The notes beneath the pieces were generated by a model that was given only the letters and a program-made list of their open reading frames with translations, did not search any database and was not told the DNA's origin. A DNA stretch of 57,579 bases from Opitutaceae bacterium. GTDB taxonomy: Bacteria > Verrucomicrobiota > Verrucomicrobiia > Opitutales > Opitutaceae. The number at the start of each line of letters is the position of its first letter. Within the stretch, counting starts at the first letter, position 1. This document shows positions 34,589 to 43,412 of this stretch, piece by piece. Location of the stretch: the NCBI GenBank assembly GCA_003164715.1, contig PLTZ01000024.1:1-57579 (forward strand), written 5' to 3'. Both the position numbers and the translations under genes were made by a program.

Positions 34589-35700
34589 CAGGGCCGGCCT
34601 CCGGGCGGCTTGCGCTCGCCCATGTCTCGAAGCTTCGCGCCTACACGCCGGGCATCCAGCCCACGGAACCCGGCTGGGTGAAGCTGAACACGAACGAATG
34701 CCCCTATCCGCCGAGCCCGAGGGTGGTGGAGGCCGTCCGGCGGGAGCTGGGCGCCGACGGCGCCGCGCTGCGCCTCTATCCCGATCCGAGGAGCGCGCCC
34801 CTCAGGGCGGCGGTCGCGCGCATGCACGGCCTGGAGCCGGCGAATGTCTGCATCGGCAACGGTTCGGACGACATCCTCAACCTGCTCGTCCGCTGCTTCT
34901 GCGGGCCCGAGGCGGCGGCGGCGCTGACGCTTCCGGGGTACTCGCTGTACCCGGTGCTGGTCGGGATTCAGGACGGGACCACCCGCGCGGTGCCGCTGGA
35001 CCGGGCCATGCGCCTGCCGGTCGACGCGATCACCGCCTCCGGGGCCCGCGTGTTCTTCCTCACCTCGCCCAATGCGCCGACCGGCGTGGGGTTCCCGAAC
35101 GCCGACATTGCTCGGATCCTCGGAGGCTTCGGCGGCATCGTCGTCGTGGATGAGGCCTACGCCGCCTTTGCGCGCGAGAACGCCGTGGGGCTGCTCGCGG
35201 GGCATCCGAACCTCGTGGTGGTGAGGACCCTCTCCAAGGCGTACGCCCTCGCCGGCATCCGGGTCGGGTACGCGCTGGCCGGCGCCGACGTGATCGAGGT
35301 GATCGACAAGGTGCGCGACAGCTACAACGTGAGCCGGCTCTCGCAGGCCGCCGCGCTCGCCGCCCTGGGCGATCCCGATTATTACCGGGGAGTCGTGGAC
35401 AGAATTAGGGCCACAAGGGATTGCTACTCAGGACGTTGGGCCGAGAAACGCGGATGGTTCACGTTCCCCTCCGAGACGAACTTCATCTGCACGGAGCCCC
35501 GGGACTCTGTGGGCCGCACGGGTCCCTGCGTCGCCCGGTCCGCGTACGATTTCCTCTTCTCGCGCAAGGTGTTGGTGCGCCACTTCCCGAGCGACGCCTT
35601 GACCGCCTCGTGTCTGCGGATCACCGTCGGCTCCGAGGACGAGATGCTCGTCCTCGATGACACCCTCGACGCATGGCTAAAGGCACCTCCAAACGCATAG
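34585..35700 (+). CDS. hisC: Histidinol-phosphate aminotransferase
   Basis: The 371-residue PLP enzyme (fold type I, class II aminotransferase) converts imidazole-acetol phosphate to histidinol phosphate. N-terminal [11 protein letters not shown], the PLP Asp in VVVDEAY (D189) and the Schiff-base lysine K218 in [10 protein letters not shown] are present. It overlaps hisD by ATGA and overlaps hisB by 28 nt, which implies strong translational coupling. Confidence 0.96.
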   Translation: MTGPASGRLALAHVSKLRAYTPGIQPTEPGWVKLNTNECPYPPSPRVVEAVRRELGADGAALRLYPDPRSAPLRAAVARMHGLEPANVCIGNGSDDILNLLVRCFCGPEAAAALTLPGYSLYPVLVGIQDGTTRAVPLDRAMRLPVDAITASGARVFFLTSPNAPTGVGFPNADIARILGGFGGIVVVDEAYAAFARENAVGLLAGHPNLVVVRTLSKAYALAGIRVGYALAGADVIEVIDKVRDSYNVSRLSQAAALAALGDPDYYRGVVDRIRATRDCYSGRWAEKRGWFTFPSETNFICTEPRDSVGRTGPCVARSAYDFLFSRKVLVRHFPSDALTASCLRITVGSEDEMLVLDDTLDAWLKAPPNA

Positions 35701-36278
35701 CGGCCGTCTCCCGCAAGACGGCCGAGACGGACATATCGATCACGCTCGCGATCGACGGAACGGGCGAGTCGAAGATCGGAACCGGGGTCGCGTTCTTCGA
35801 CCACATGCTGACCCTGTTCGCCAAGCACGGCCTCTTTGACCTCATGATAAGGGCGAAGGGCGACGTGGACGTCGACTACCACCACACCGTCGAGGACGTC
35901 GGGCTCGTCCTCGGGCAGGCCTTCAAGAAGGCGCTGGGCGAGAAACTCGGGATCCGGCGGTACGGCTTCTTCATCCTGCCCATGGACGAGTCGCTGGCCA
36001 GGGTCGTCGTCGACGTGGGCGGCCGCCCGCACCTCGAGTACCGGGTCGAGGCGCAGTCGATGTTCGTGAGGGACTTCAATCTCGTCCTTGTGAAGGAGTT
36101 CTGCCGCGCATTCAGCAATGCGCTCGGCGCCAACCTGCACGTCGAGCTGCTATACGGGGAGGAACCCCACCACATCGCGGAAGCCGTCTTCAAGGGCCTG
36201 GGGAAGGCCCTGGATGCCGCCACCCAGATAGAGCCCAGGGCGTCGAACCTTCTTCCCTCCACCAAGGGCAGCCTTTGA
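35673..36278 (+). CDS. hisB: Imidazoleglycerol-phosphate dehydratase
   Basis: The 201-residue monofunctional IGPD lacks the phosphatase domain of enterobacterial HisB. Mn-binding motifs [16 protein letters not shown] and [12 protein letters not shown] are intact. The ATG at 35673 lies inside hisC and gives a typical start a few residues before KTAETDISI; a later start would remove conserved residues. hisH follows after 10 nt. Confidence 0.97.
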   Translation: MAKGTSKRIAAVSRKTAETDISITLAIDGTGESKIGTGVAFFDHMLTLFAKHGLFDLMIRAKGDVDVDYHHTVEDVGLVLGQAFKKALGEKLGIRRYGFFILPMDESLARVVVDVGGRPHLEYRVEAQSMFVRDFNLVLVKEFCRAFSNALGANLHVELLYGEEPHHIAEAVFKGLGKALDAATQIEPRASNLLPSTKGSL

Positions 36279-36288
36279 CGCTCCGTCG

Positions 36289-36927
36289 ATGAGCGCGCCC
36301 ATCGCCGTCATCGACACCGGCATCTGCAACCTGCGCAGTGTCACCAAGGCGCTGGAGGCCGTTGGCGCGCGGCCCGCCGTCGTGCGCACGCCCGCGGAGC
36401 TCGACGGATCCGGTGCGGAGGGGCTTGTCCTTCCCGGGGTCGGCGCGCTGCGCGACTGCGTGCTCTCGCTGCGAACCTCCGGCCTGGACGCCACGGTGCG
36501 GGAATGGATAAGGCTCGATAGGCCGTTCCTGGGCGTCTGCCTGGGGATGCAGGCGCTGTTCGACGAGTCGGAGGAGGGGGATGTCAAGGGGCTCGGCGTG
36601 ATCGCCGGCAGGGTCGTCCGCTTCAGGCTTCCCCCGCCTTTCAAGGTGCCGCACATGGGGTGGAACACGGTGCGGTTCAGGCAGCTCGCAAACCCGCTTC
36701 GCGAGGGGCTCACCGACGAGGGCGAATCGTTCTACTTCGTCCACAGCTACCACTGCGTCCCCGCGGACCGCGGCCTCGTCCTCGCCGAGTGCGACTACGG
36801 AGCCCCGTTCGTGGCGGCGATCGGCCGCGGGCAGCTGTTCGCGACGCAGTTCCACCCGGAGAAGAGCCAGGCAAAGGGGCTGCGAATCTACAGGAATTTC
36901 GCGGCGACGGCCGCGCAGCCGGTCTAA
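36289..36927 (+). CDS. hisH: Imidazole glycerol phosphate synthase, glutaminase subunit
   Basis: The 212-residue class I glutamine amidotransferase supplies ammonia to HisF for ring closure. The triad is C84 (GVCLGMQ), H189 and E191 (QFHPEKSQ). The N-terminal VIDTGICNLRSV replaces the more common IDYGxGNLRSV. No hisF follows; gltA comes next after 84 nt, so HisF must be encoded elsewhere. Confidence 0.96.
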   Translation: MSAPIAVIDTGICNLRSVTKALEAVGARPAVVRTPAELDGSGAEGLVLPGVGALRDCVLSLRTSGLDATVREWIRLDRPFLGVCLGMQALFDESEEGDVKGLGVIAGRVVRFRLPPPFKVPHMGWNTVRFRQLANPLREGLTDEGESFYFVHSYHCVPADRGLVLAECDYGAPFVAAIGRGQLFATQFHPEKSQAKGLRIYRNFAATAAQPV

Positions 36928-37011
36928 TCGCGCGATAAGGTTGCCGATTTCATAGGGCTGGGCCCAACTTTTCTTTGCAAGCGGCTCGTTTCTAGCTTCG
37001 ATCCTGTTGCC

Positions 37012-38310
37012 ATGCCCCAGATCGCCTCACTGAAGATAGACGAAAAGGAATATCCGCTCGCCGTGATGGTGGGCACCGAGGGGGAAAGGGCGATCGACAC
37101 CCGCAAGCTGAGGGCCGACACGGGATTCATCTGCTACGACCAGGGCTACGGCAACACGGGCTCCTGCGAGAGCGCCGTCACGTTCCTGGACGGGGAGAAC
37201 GGGATCCTGCGCCACCGCGGGATCCCGATCGAGCAGCTGGCGAACTTCAGCGACTTCGTGGAGACCGCCTACCTGGTGATCTACGGCGAGCTTCCCAACA
37301 GGGAAAAGCGCAAGGAATTCGGGATGAAGCTGCGCCAGAACGCGGCGATCGAGACGCAGATGCAGAGGATTTTCGAGGGGTTCCCGACGAGCGCCCCCCC
37401 GATGGCGATGCTCTCGTCGATCGTCGCCGCGCTCGCGGCCCACTACCCGCAGCTGGCGACGAACAACTTCGAAAGGGACCTGGTCAACTTCGACCTGGCC
37501 GCGGCGATCGCGATTTCGAAGATCCGCACGTTCGGGGCGATGATCTACCGCTACCAGAAGGGCCTGCCCTATGTGTTCCCGAAGCAGGAGCTGCCCTTCT
37601 GCGACAACTTCCTGCACATGATGTTCTCGGATCCGTACACCGAGTACATCGCGGAGCCCGAGGTGGCGCGCGCGCTCAACCTCGTGCTCCTGCTGCACAC
37701 GGACCACGAGCAGAACTGCTCCACCTCGACCGTCCGGACGGTCGGATCGAGCGCGGCGAACCTCTTCACGTCGCTATCCGCCGGAATCTGCGCGCTGTCC
37801 GGGCCGCTCCACGGAGGCGCGAACGTGGGGGTGGTCCAGATGCTCCAGGCCATCTACGACGAGGGCGACGACGGGACGCGGTTCATCGCTGCCGCAAAGA
37901 TGGGGACCAAGGCCAACCGCCTGATGGGCTTCGGGCACGCCGTGTACAAGAACTTCGACCCGCGCGCGAAGATCATCGGGAAGGCCTGCGAGGACGTGCT
38001 CAAGAAGCTCGGGATCAACGACCCGCTGCTCGACATCGCGCGCAACCTTGAGCAGGCGGCCCTCAAGGACGACTACTTCCTGTCCCGCAAGCTCTACCCG
38101 AACGTCGACTTCTACAGCGGGATCATCATGAGGGCGCTCGGGATCCCGACCAGCCTGTTCACGGTGATGTTTGCGATTGGGCGGACCCCGGGCTGGATCG
38201 CGAACTGGCGCGAGGTCGCCTCGAACCCCAAGGGCCGGATCTACCGGCCGAGGCAGATCTACATGGGCCCGGTCAAGAGGGACTACGTCCCGATGGACCA
38301 GCGCGCCTGA
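37012..38310 (+). CDS. gltA: Citrate synthase (type II, hexameric class)
   Basis: The 432-residue enzyme condenses oxaloacetate and acetyl-CoA at the entry to the TCA cycle. Catalytic H267 (GPLHGGAN), H309 (GFGHAVY) and D366 (NVDFYSG) correspond to E. coli H264, H305 and D362. The N-terminal small beta domain (LKIDEKEYPLAVMVGTEGE) is of the kind found in NADH-regulated Gram-negative enzymes. I see no convincing promoter in the 84-nt gap before it. Confidence 0.98.
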   Translation: MPQIASLKIDEKEYPLAVMVGTEGERAIDTRKLRADTGFICYDQGYGNTGSCESAVTFLDGENGILRHRGIPIEQLANFSDFVETAYLVIYGELPNREKRKEFGMKLRQNAAIETQMQRIFEGFPTSAPPMAMLSSIVAALAAHYPQLATNNFERDLVNFDLAAAIAISKIRTFGAMIYRYQKGLPYVFPKQELPFCDNFLHMMFSDPYTEYIAEPEVARALNLVLLLHTDHEQNCSTSTVRTVGSSAANLFTSLSAGICALSGPLHGGANVGVVQMLQAIYDEGDDGTRFIAAAKMGTKANRLMGFGHAVYKNFDPRAKIIGKACEDVLKKLGINDPLLDIARNLEQAALKDDYFLSRKLYPNVDFYSGIIMRALGIPTSLFTVMFAIGRTPGWIANWREVASNPKGRIYRPRQIYMGPVKRDYVPMDQRA

Positions 38311-38369
38311 GCGGCCGCCGAATCGCGCGCAAGCGGCCTATGCGACACCCCCCGGCGGCCAGGTTCCCC

Positions 38370-38810
38370 ATGAACTTCAAGGTGCGCGCGGCCAAGCTGG
38401 GGGACGCGTCCGCCGTCGCCCGCCTCTCCAGGGAACTCGGATATCCCGCCGAGGTGAAGGTGGTGCGCGAGAGGCTCCGCGCGGTCCTCGGGCGCGACGA
38501 CCAGCGCGTCGTGGTGGCCGTGCAACGGCGGGGCTCCCTTTGCGGCTGGCTTCAGGCCCACACCAGCGTCGCCGTCGAGTCGGGCCCGCGGGTCGAGATC
38601 GTCGGCCTCGTCGTCTCGCAGGCCATGCGCCGGCGCGGGGTTGGCCGGTGCCTCGTGGCGGTCGCCGAGACCTGGGCGCGCGAGATATCGGCGGAAACGG
38701 TTGTTGTGCGCAGCAATGCGAAGCGGGTGGAAAGCCACGCCTTCTACCCTGCGCTCGGGTACCTCCCGTTGAAGACCCAGGTCGTCTACCGGAAGCGGGT
38801 CGACGTTTAG
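38370..38810 (+). CDS. GNAT-family N-acetyltransferase
   Basis: About 146 residues long. The acetyl-CoA-binding motif A is seen as VVSQAMRRRGVGRCLV (QxxGxG-like, here RRRGVGR). The C-terminal HAFYPALGYLPLKTQVVY is the usual motif B with the Tyr/Phe-Tyr near the end. The family acetylates small molecules or protein N-termini; the substrate cannot be told from sequence. The ATG at 38370 (MNFKVRAAKLGD) starts at the domain border; an in-frame ATG at 38340 would add ten residues with no conservation cue. A rather GC-rich 29-59 nt follows gltA. Confidence 0.85.
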   Translation: MNFKVRAAKLGDASAVARLSRELGYPAEVKVVRERLRAVLGRDDQRVVVAVQRRGSLCGWLQAHTSVAVESGPRVEIVGLVVSQAMRRRGVGRCLVAVAETWAREISAETVVVRSNAKRVESHAFYPALGYLPLKTQVVYRKRVDV

Positions 38811-38859
38811 GGTCTTTTTGAAGGTTGGCCGGGGGGCCTAACTTTGCTTAGATGGGGCC

Positions 38860-39603
38860 GTGATTCTCCTCGGGGTGAATATCGACCACGGCGCGACCCT
38901 GCGGCAGGCCCGCTACAGGGACGCCGCCGGCGCCCCCGGCGGGGCCGTCGAGCCCGACCCCGTCCTGCTCGCCGAGCGGGCCGAGCGGGCGGGCGCCGAC
39001 GGGATCACGGTCCACCTGCGGGAGGACCGCAGGCACATCCAGGACAGGGACGTCTGGCGCCTTCGGGAAACGATGTCCACGAAGCTCAATCTCGAGATGG
39101 CGTGCACGCAGGCGATGATCGTCCTTGCGCTCAAGCTGCGGCCGCAGGCCGTGTGCGTCGTCCCCGAGAACAGGACGGAGGTCACGACGGAGGGGGGGCT
39201 CGACGTCGCCGGCGGCGCGGAGAAGATTAGGGCCTGCGTGGCGGCGATGAAGGCGGCGGGGATCGAGGCCAGCCTCTTCATCGACCCCGACGAGCGCCAG
39301 ATCGAGCTGTCCGCCAGGGTGGGCGCCCCCGTGGTCGAGCTCCACACCGGCGCCTACGCTAACGCCTACGGGACGCAGCGCCGGGGCGCCGAGTTCCAGC
39401 GGCTCAGGCTCGGCGCGGTGCAGGCCCACCAGCTCGGGCTCAAGGTGAACGCGGGGCACGGGATCAACTACGTGAACATCGCCGAGGTCCGGACGATCCC
39501 GCACCTGAATGAATTGAACATCGGGCACAGCATCCTCTGCCGCGCGCTGTTCACCGGGATCGAGGAGGCCGTGCGCGAGATGAAGGCGCGGATGAACTCA
39601 TGA
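38860..39603 (+). CDS. pdxJ: Pyridoxine 5'-phosphate synthase
   Basis: The 247-residue TIM barrel condenses 1-deoxyxylulose 5-phosphate with 3-amino-2-oxopropyl phosphate in vitamin B6 synthesis. LGVNIDHGATLRQAR, GITVHLREDRRHIQ, VPENRTEVTTEGGLD, ELHTGAYA and NAGHGINY are family motifs. Start is GTG at 38860. It overlaps acpS by ATGA, the common pdxJ-acpS pair. Confidence 0.97.
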   Translation: MILLGVNIDHGATLRQARYRDAAGAPGGAVEPDPVLLAERAERAGADGITVHLREDRRHIQDRDVWRLRETMSTKLNLEMACTQAMIVLALKLRPQAVCVVPENRTEVTTEGGLDVAGGAEKIRACVAAMKAAGIEASLFIDPDERQIELSARVGAPVVELHTGAYANAYGTQRRGAEFQRLRLGAVQAHQLGLKVNAGHGINYVNIAEVRTIPHLNELNIGHSILCRALFTGIEEAVREMKARMNS

Positions 39604-40007
39604 ACCTGAACATGCCCCCCGGAGGAGTCCTGATCAGCCTCGGCGCGGACGTCATCGAGGTGGACCGGATCCGCGGCATCCTCGAGCGGCAGGGGGAGCG
39701 GTTCCTCGCGCGCGTGTTCACGGAGGAGGAGCGCGAGTACTGCTCCAGGATGGCGTACCCCCACAAGCACCTTGCCGCGAGGTTCGCGGCGAAGGAGGCC
39801 GTGTCCAAGTGCTTCACCACGGGAATCGGCTCGGAGCTGGGATGGCGTTCCGTCTCCGTGTACCACGGTCCCCGCCACCAGCCCCTGGTGCGCCTTGACG
39901 AGAAGGGCATGGGGCTCCTCAGGGACGCTGGCGCGACCCATGTCATGCTCACTCTCTCGCACACCGACCTGGTCGCGGTCGCCATCGCCGCGCTCGTAAG
40001 GGCCTAG
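39600..40007 (+). CDS. acpS: Holo-[acyl-carrier-protein] synthase
   Basis: The 135-residue enzyme transfers 4'-phosphopantetheine from CoA to apo-ACP. Mg ligands lie in LGADVIEVDRI and RFAAKEAVSK; the C-terminal LSHTDLVAVA is typical. The first 10-12 residues (MNLNMPPGGVLI) exceed the usual start; an in-frame ATG at 39612 is an alternative. It is translationally coupled to pdxJ. Confidence 0.95.
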   Translation: MNLNMPPGGVLISLGADVIEVDRIRGILERQGERFLARVFTEEEREYCSRMAYPHKHLAARFAAKEAVSKCFTTGIGSELGWRSVSVYHGPRHQPLVRLDEKGMGLLRDAGATHVMLTLSHTDLVAVAIAALVRA

Positions 40008-40025
40008 CCGAAGGGGGAACGCCAG

Positions 40026-40562
40026 ATGGAAGACGACACGCCATCGGAGCCGGCCCCGCGCAAGCCGTCGGCGGTCCCCTCGTGGGTGACGCTCGGCTTC
40101 GTGCTCGGCGCGCTCTTCGTCCTTGCTCTGCCCAGGCGCACGGACGTCGGGGGCGCCCCGCGACCGGCGGCGCCCGAGGAGGCCCCGAAGCCGGCCCGGC
40201 CGCCCGAGGCGCCCCGGCTCACCACGATCGAGGCCGTCTTCGCCGCGTGGGACCGGTACGCGGTGTGGAGCGACGGGACGACGGAGGTGGCGCTGTGGAA
40301 CCCGGACACGAAGAGCTTCTCCGAGTTCTACGAGGTGACCCGCGTCGGCGACGCCTACTACTTCCGGTCCGTCACGGGCCTGACCCGGCTCGGCCTCACG
40401 CATGGGGTCCCCGAGGATTCCCCGCTCCAGTTCACCGAGACCGCGCGCCAGCGCGAGGAGTGGCTCGGCGAGGTGGGTAAGGAGAAATGGAAGGCGATCG
40501 GCGAGGGGATGCGCCAGTCGCTGGCGCCGACGTCGGCGACCCCGCCGGACGGCGGGAAATAG
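40026..40562 (+). CDS. Membrane-anchored protein of unknown function
   Basis: The 178-residue protein has a short acidic/Pro-rich N-terminus and one transmembrane segment (about 17-35; SWVTLGFVLGALFVLAL). A Pro/Ala linker (42-64) follows. The probable periplasmic domain (66-165) contains WDRYAVWSDGTTEVALWN and EFYEVTRVGDAYYFRSVTGL. It may form a small beta-sandwich. I do not recognise it. It lies 18 nt after acpS and 7 nt before nnr, so it is probably co-transcribed. GC content resembles the neighbours. Confidence 0.8.
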   Translation: MEDDTPSEPAPRKPSAVPSWVTLGFVLGALFVLALPRRTDVGGAPRPAAPEEAPKPARPPEAPRLTTIEAVFAAWDRYAVWSDGTTEVALWNPDTKSFSEFYEVTRVGDAYYFRSVTGLTRLGLTHGVPEDSPLQFTETARQREEWLGEVGKEKWKAIGEGMRQSLAPTSATPPDGGK

Positions 40563-40569
40563 GTTTGCC

Positions 40570-42087
40570 ATGCCGAGCGCCGCCATCCCCAGCCACCCGG
40601 TCGTCTCCATCGAGGAGGCCCGCGCGCTCGAGGCCCACCTCTTTGGGGGCCAGGAGCGCAAGGAATGGGGCGCGATGCAGCGCGCCGGCCGCGCAACCGC
40701 GGACGCCGCCCTCCGGGATTTCCAGGAGATTGGCGGCTTTCCGGCCGCCGGCCGCCTGCTGGTCCTCGCGGGCAAGGGCAACAACGCCGGGGACGCCATG
40801 ATTGCGGCGAGGGAGGTGCTCGAGCGGTCCCTGGGATCCACGGCGGACGTCGTGTTCGCGTTCGGCACGAGGGCGCTCAGGCCGCTCGCCGCGCGCGCGT
40901 GGAGGGACCTCTCCGAGGCGTGCCGCGGGCGCGTGCGCGCCACGGACGCAGACGGCCTGGCGCCCGCGTACGACTTGTGCCTGGACGGGATCTTTGGCTA
41001 CCAGTACCGGCCGCCGCTCCCCGCCGAGGCCCTTGCCGCGATCGCCGCGGCGGACGGGTCGAGGATCCGGCTCCGGGCGTCCGTCGACCTTCCGACCGGC
41101 CTCTCGGAGCCCGGGGCGTTCCGGGCGGACTTCACCTACGCCACGGGCTCGGTGAAGGTTCCCCTCATTGGATGCGCGAACGCCGGGCGTCCGCGTTACC
41201 TCGACCTCGGCTTCTTCGGCGACGGCGAGGCCGCCGCCTCGGGCGGGGACCGCGTGATCCTGCCATCGGTTCTCGGGGTGCTTGGAGGCCTCAGGCCCGC
41301 CGCGTCCGACAAGCGCTCTCAGGGCCACCTGGCGATCGTCGGCGGCTCCCGGAGCTACCCGGGCGCCGTCATGATGGCGACCCTGTCCGCGCTGCGGAGC
41401 GGCGCCGGGTTGGTCACCGCGTTCGTTCCCGAGCGGCTCGCGCCGGCATTTGCGGCGCAGGCCCCCGAGGCCATGTGGGTTGGCCTGCCCGAGACGCCCG
41501 GAGGCGGGCTGGCGCTTGTGGGGCTCGAGGAGATCATGGCCGTCGCCGGGCGGGCGACGGCGCTGGCGATCGGCCCCGGCCTCGGCCGGGAGCCGGAGAC
41601 CCTCGCGCTGGCGATGGGCGTCGTCCGGGGCTCCCCCGTGCCGCTGCTGATCGACGCCGACGCCCTGCAGGCCGACATCGTGCGGGCGGGCACCGCGCCG
41701 AGGATCCTGACGCCCCACGCGGGCGAGCTCGAGCGCATTGCCGAGGGGACGGAGTTGCGGGCGCTCTGTAGGGCCGTCCGGGGCGCCGTGATCGCGAAGG
41801 GGCCGGTCACCCGGGTGTGCGCGGGCGACTCTGTCTACCACTGCCTGTGCGGAGGGCCGGTCCTTGCCCGGGGCGGAAGCGGGGACCTTCTCGCGGGCCT
41901 AGCCGGCGGCCTCCTCGCCCAGGCTCCGGGCGAGCCCCTGGCGGCCGCCTGCCGGGCCGCGACCTGGCACGGGACGGCGGCGGACGTGCTTGCCCGCGCC
42001 CACGGGCAGACGGCCGTCCGGACCCTTCAGCTGCTCGACTTCCTGGCGCCGGCCCTGCGAGAGTACGCGGCATGCCAAGGGAGCTGA
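40570..42087 (+). CDS. nnr: Bifunctional NAD(P)H-hydrate epimerase / ADP-dependent dehydratase
   Basis: The 505-residue protein repairs hydrated NADH and NADPH. An N-terminal YjeF_N epimerase domain (about 10-220) has GKGNNAGDA (68-76) and D139 (LDGIFG). A C-terminal ribokinase-like dehydratase (about 240-500) has KRSQGHLAIVGGS (248-260), GPGLG (335-339), IDADAL (361-366), TPHAGELERI (381-390) and GGSGD (435-439). ATG at 40570 is chosen because the upstream frame overlaps the previous gene. dprA overlaps its end by 16 nt. Confidence 0.95.
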   Translation: MPSAAIPSHPVVSIEEARALEAHLFGGQERKEWGAMQRAGRATADAALRDFQEIGGFPAAGRLLVLAGKGNNAGDAMIAAREVLERSLGSTADVVFAFGTRALRPLAARAWRDLSEACRGRVRATDADGLAPAYDLCLDGIFGYQYRPPLPAEALAAIAAADGSRIRLRASVDLPTGLSEPGAFRADFTYATGSVKVPLIGCANAGRPRYLDLGFFGDGEAAASGGDRVILPSVLGVLGGLRPAASDKRSQGHLAIVGGSRSYPGAVMMATLSALRSGAGLVTAFVPERLAPAFAAQAPEAMWVGLPETPGGGLALVGLEEIMAVAGRATALAIGPGLGREPETLALAMGVVRGSPVPLLIDADALQADIVRAGTAPRILTPHAGELERIAEGTELRALCRAVRGAVIAKGPVTRVCAGDSVYHCLCGGPVLARGGSGDLLAGLAGGLLAQAPGEPLAAACRAATWHGTAADVLARAHGQTAVRTLQLLDFLAPALREYAACQGS

Positions 42088-43010
42088 CCGAAAAGCAGGC
42101 GTATCTGGCGCTCAACGCGCTGCCGGGGATCGGTCCGATCGGGCTCAACCAGCTTCTCGGGGCCTTTGGTGGCGACCCGCGCGCGGCGCTGTCGGCCGAG
42201 CGCAGGCGCCTCGAGGCCGTTCCCGGGGCCCGCCCGGACGCGGTCGCCGCGATCCGCGACTGGCGGGCGCACTTCGACCCCGCCAGGGAGGAGGACAGGA
42301 TGGAACGCAGCGGCGTCACGTTTGTCATCCCGCGCGACCCGGGCTACCCGCGGCTCCTCTGCGAGATCCACGACCCCCCGGTCGGCTTGTATCGAAAGGG
42401 TGATTATGCCTTGGACGGCCCCTGCATCGCGATCGTCGGGAGCCGCCGGGCCACGGCGTACGGGCAGAGCGTCGCGAGGCGCCTCGGCGCCGAGCTCGGG
42501 CAGCGGGGGTTCTGCGTCGTGAGCGGACTGGCGCGCGGGGTCGACACGTCGGCGCACGAGGGCGCCCTCTCCGCCGGGGGCAGGACGGCCGCGGTCCTCG
42601 GGACCGGGATAGACGTCATCCACCCACCGGAGAATCTCGGCCTGTACCGGCGGATTGCGGAGACCGGGGCCGTCCTCTCCGAGTTCCCGTTCGGGCGGTC
42701 CGTCGACAAGGATTCCTTCGCGATGCGAAGCCGCGTCATCGCCGGGATCTGCGAGGCCGTGGTGGTGGTCGAGAGCGACCTGTGGGGCGGGGCGATGTCC
42801 ACCGCCAAGTTCGCGGGCGAGCAGGGACGGCTGCTCTTTGCCGTGCCGGGGCGCATCGACCTGTCGACGAGCACCGGGCCCAACCAGCTCATCCGGGACG
42901 GAGCGACGCTCCTGACGCGGGTGGAGGATGTCTTGCAGGAGCTCCAGTACCTTGGGGGCCTGCGGCCGGCGCCCGTCGGGGGCGGCGGCCCGGCGGGGGA
43001 GAGGCCCTAG
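42072..43010 (+). CDS. dprA: DNA-processing protein DprA, without the C-terminal winged helix
   Basis: The 312-residue protein loads RecA on incoming single-stranded DNA in natural transformation. An N-terminal helix-hairpin/SAM-like part (about 1-65; LALNALPGIGPIGLNQLL) precedes the Rossmann-like DprA fold (about 80-295). That fold carries IVGSRRATAYG, SGLARGVDTSAHEGAL, LGTGIDVIHPPEN and FAVPGRIDLSTSTGPNQL. It ends soon after the core with a Gly/Pro tail (GGGGPAGERP). Longer DprA proteins carry a DprA_WH domain there. Start ATG 42072 lies within nnr. Confidence 0.95.
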   Translation: MPRELTEKQAYLALNALPGIGPIGLNQLLGAFGGDPRAALSAERRRLEAVPGARPDAVAAIRDWRAHFDPAREEDRMERSGVTFVIPRDPGYPRLLCEIHDPPVGLYRKGDYALDGPCIAIVGSRRATAYGQSVARRLGAELGQRGFCVVSGLARGVDTSAHEGALSAGGRTAAVLGTGIDVIHPPENLGLYRRIAETGAVLSEFPFGRSVDKDSFAMRSRVIAGICEAVVVVESDLWGGAMSTAKFAGEQGRLLFAVPGRIDLSTSTGPNQLIRDGATLLTRVEDVLQELQYLGGLRPAPVGGGGPAGERP

Positions 43011-43026
43011 GCCGCGCCGGCGCGGC
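43011..43026. terminator. Palindrome between convergent dprA and the HIT gene, possible bidirectional terminator
   Basis: GCCGCGCCGGCGCGGC is a 16-bp perfect palindrome that fills the 17-nt gap between the two converging stop codons. As RNA it would fold with a 6-bp stem and a 4-nt loop on either strand. It is followed by TTTA on the + side only, so termination is plausible but weak. Confidence 0.45.
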
Positions 43027-43027
43027 T

Positions 43028-43369
43028 TTAGCCCGGCGGCCAGGCCATCGGGCGCCCCGCGAGCAGGTGCACGTGCACGTGGGGGACGCTCTCGCCCGCG
43101 TCGGGGCCGCTGTTGACGACGAGGCGCAAGCCCCGCTCGAGCCTCAGCTTCGCGGCCATCTCGCCCGCGACGACCAGCAGGTGGCCGAGGACCGCCTCGT
43201 CCGCCGTGACGGCCTCGGCCAGGCGAGGGATCGGCTTCTTTGGGATGATCAGCAGGTGCACCGGGGCCTGGGGCCGGATGTCGTGGATCACGATGCAGCG
43301 CGCGTCCTCGTGCTCGATCCTCGCGGGAATCTCCCGGTCGATGATCTTCTGGAAGAGCGTCTTAGTCAT
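43028..43369 (-). CDS. HIT-family hydrolase (HinT-like)
   Basis: The 113-residue protein has FQKIIDREIPA, HDIRPQAPVHLLIIPKKPI and the catalytic histidine triad HVHVHLLAGR. The family (HinT, PKCI-like) cleaves nucleoside phosphoramidates such as adenosine 5'-monophosphoramidate. Length is typical. It is the last gene of a - strand set with trpG, nrdR and an unknown gene, 43 nt after the latter. Confidence 0.96.
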   Translation of the reverse strand: MTKTLFQKIIDREIPARIEHEDARCIVIHDIRPQAPVHLLIIPKKPIPRLAEAVTADEAVLGHLLVVAGEMAAKLRLERGLRLVVNSGPDAGESVPHVHVHLLAGRPMAWPPG

Positions 43370-43412
43370 GTGGGGGTTCTTTGCGGCGGGAGATTGCCCG
43401 TTTCTGGGCGGG

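Noticed and set aside
36928-37011. Promoter before gltA
   Set aside because: TTGCAA and TTGCCG occur but no acceptable -10 box at 16-18 nt; left unannotated.
38821-38845. Imperfect hairpin AAGGTTGGCC/GGCCTAACTTT before pdxJ
   Set aside because: It needs a bulge, has no T-run after it and overlaps the likely leader of pdxJ; not enough for a terminator or riboswitch call.
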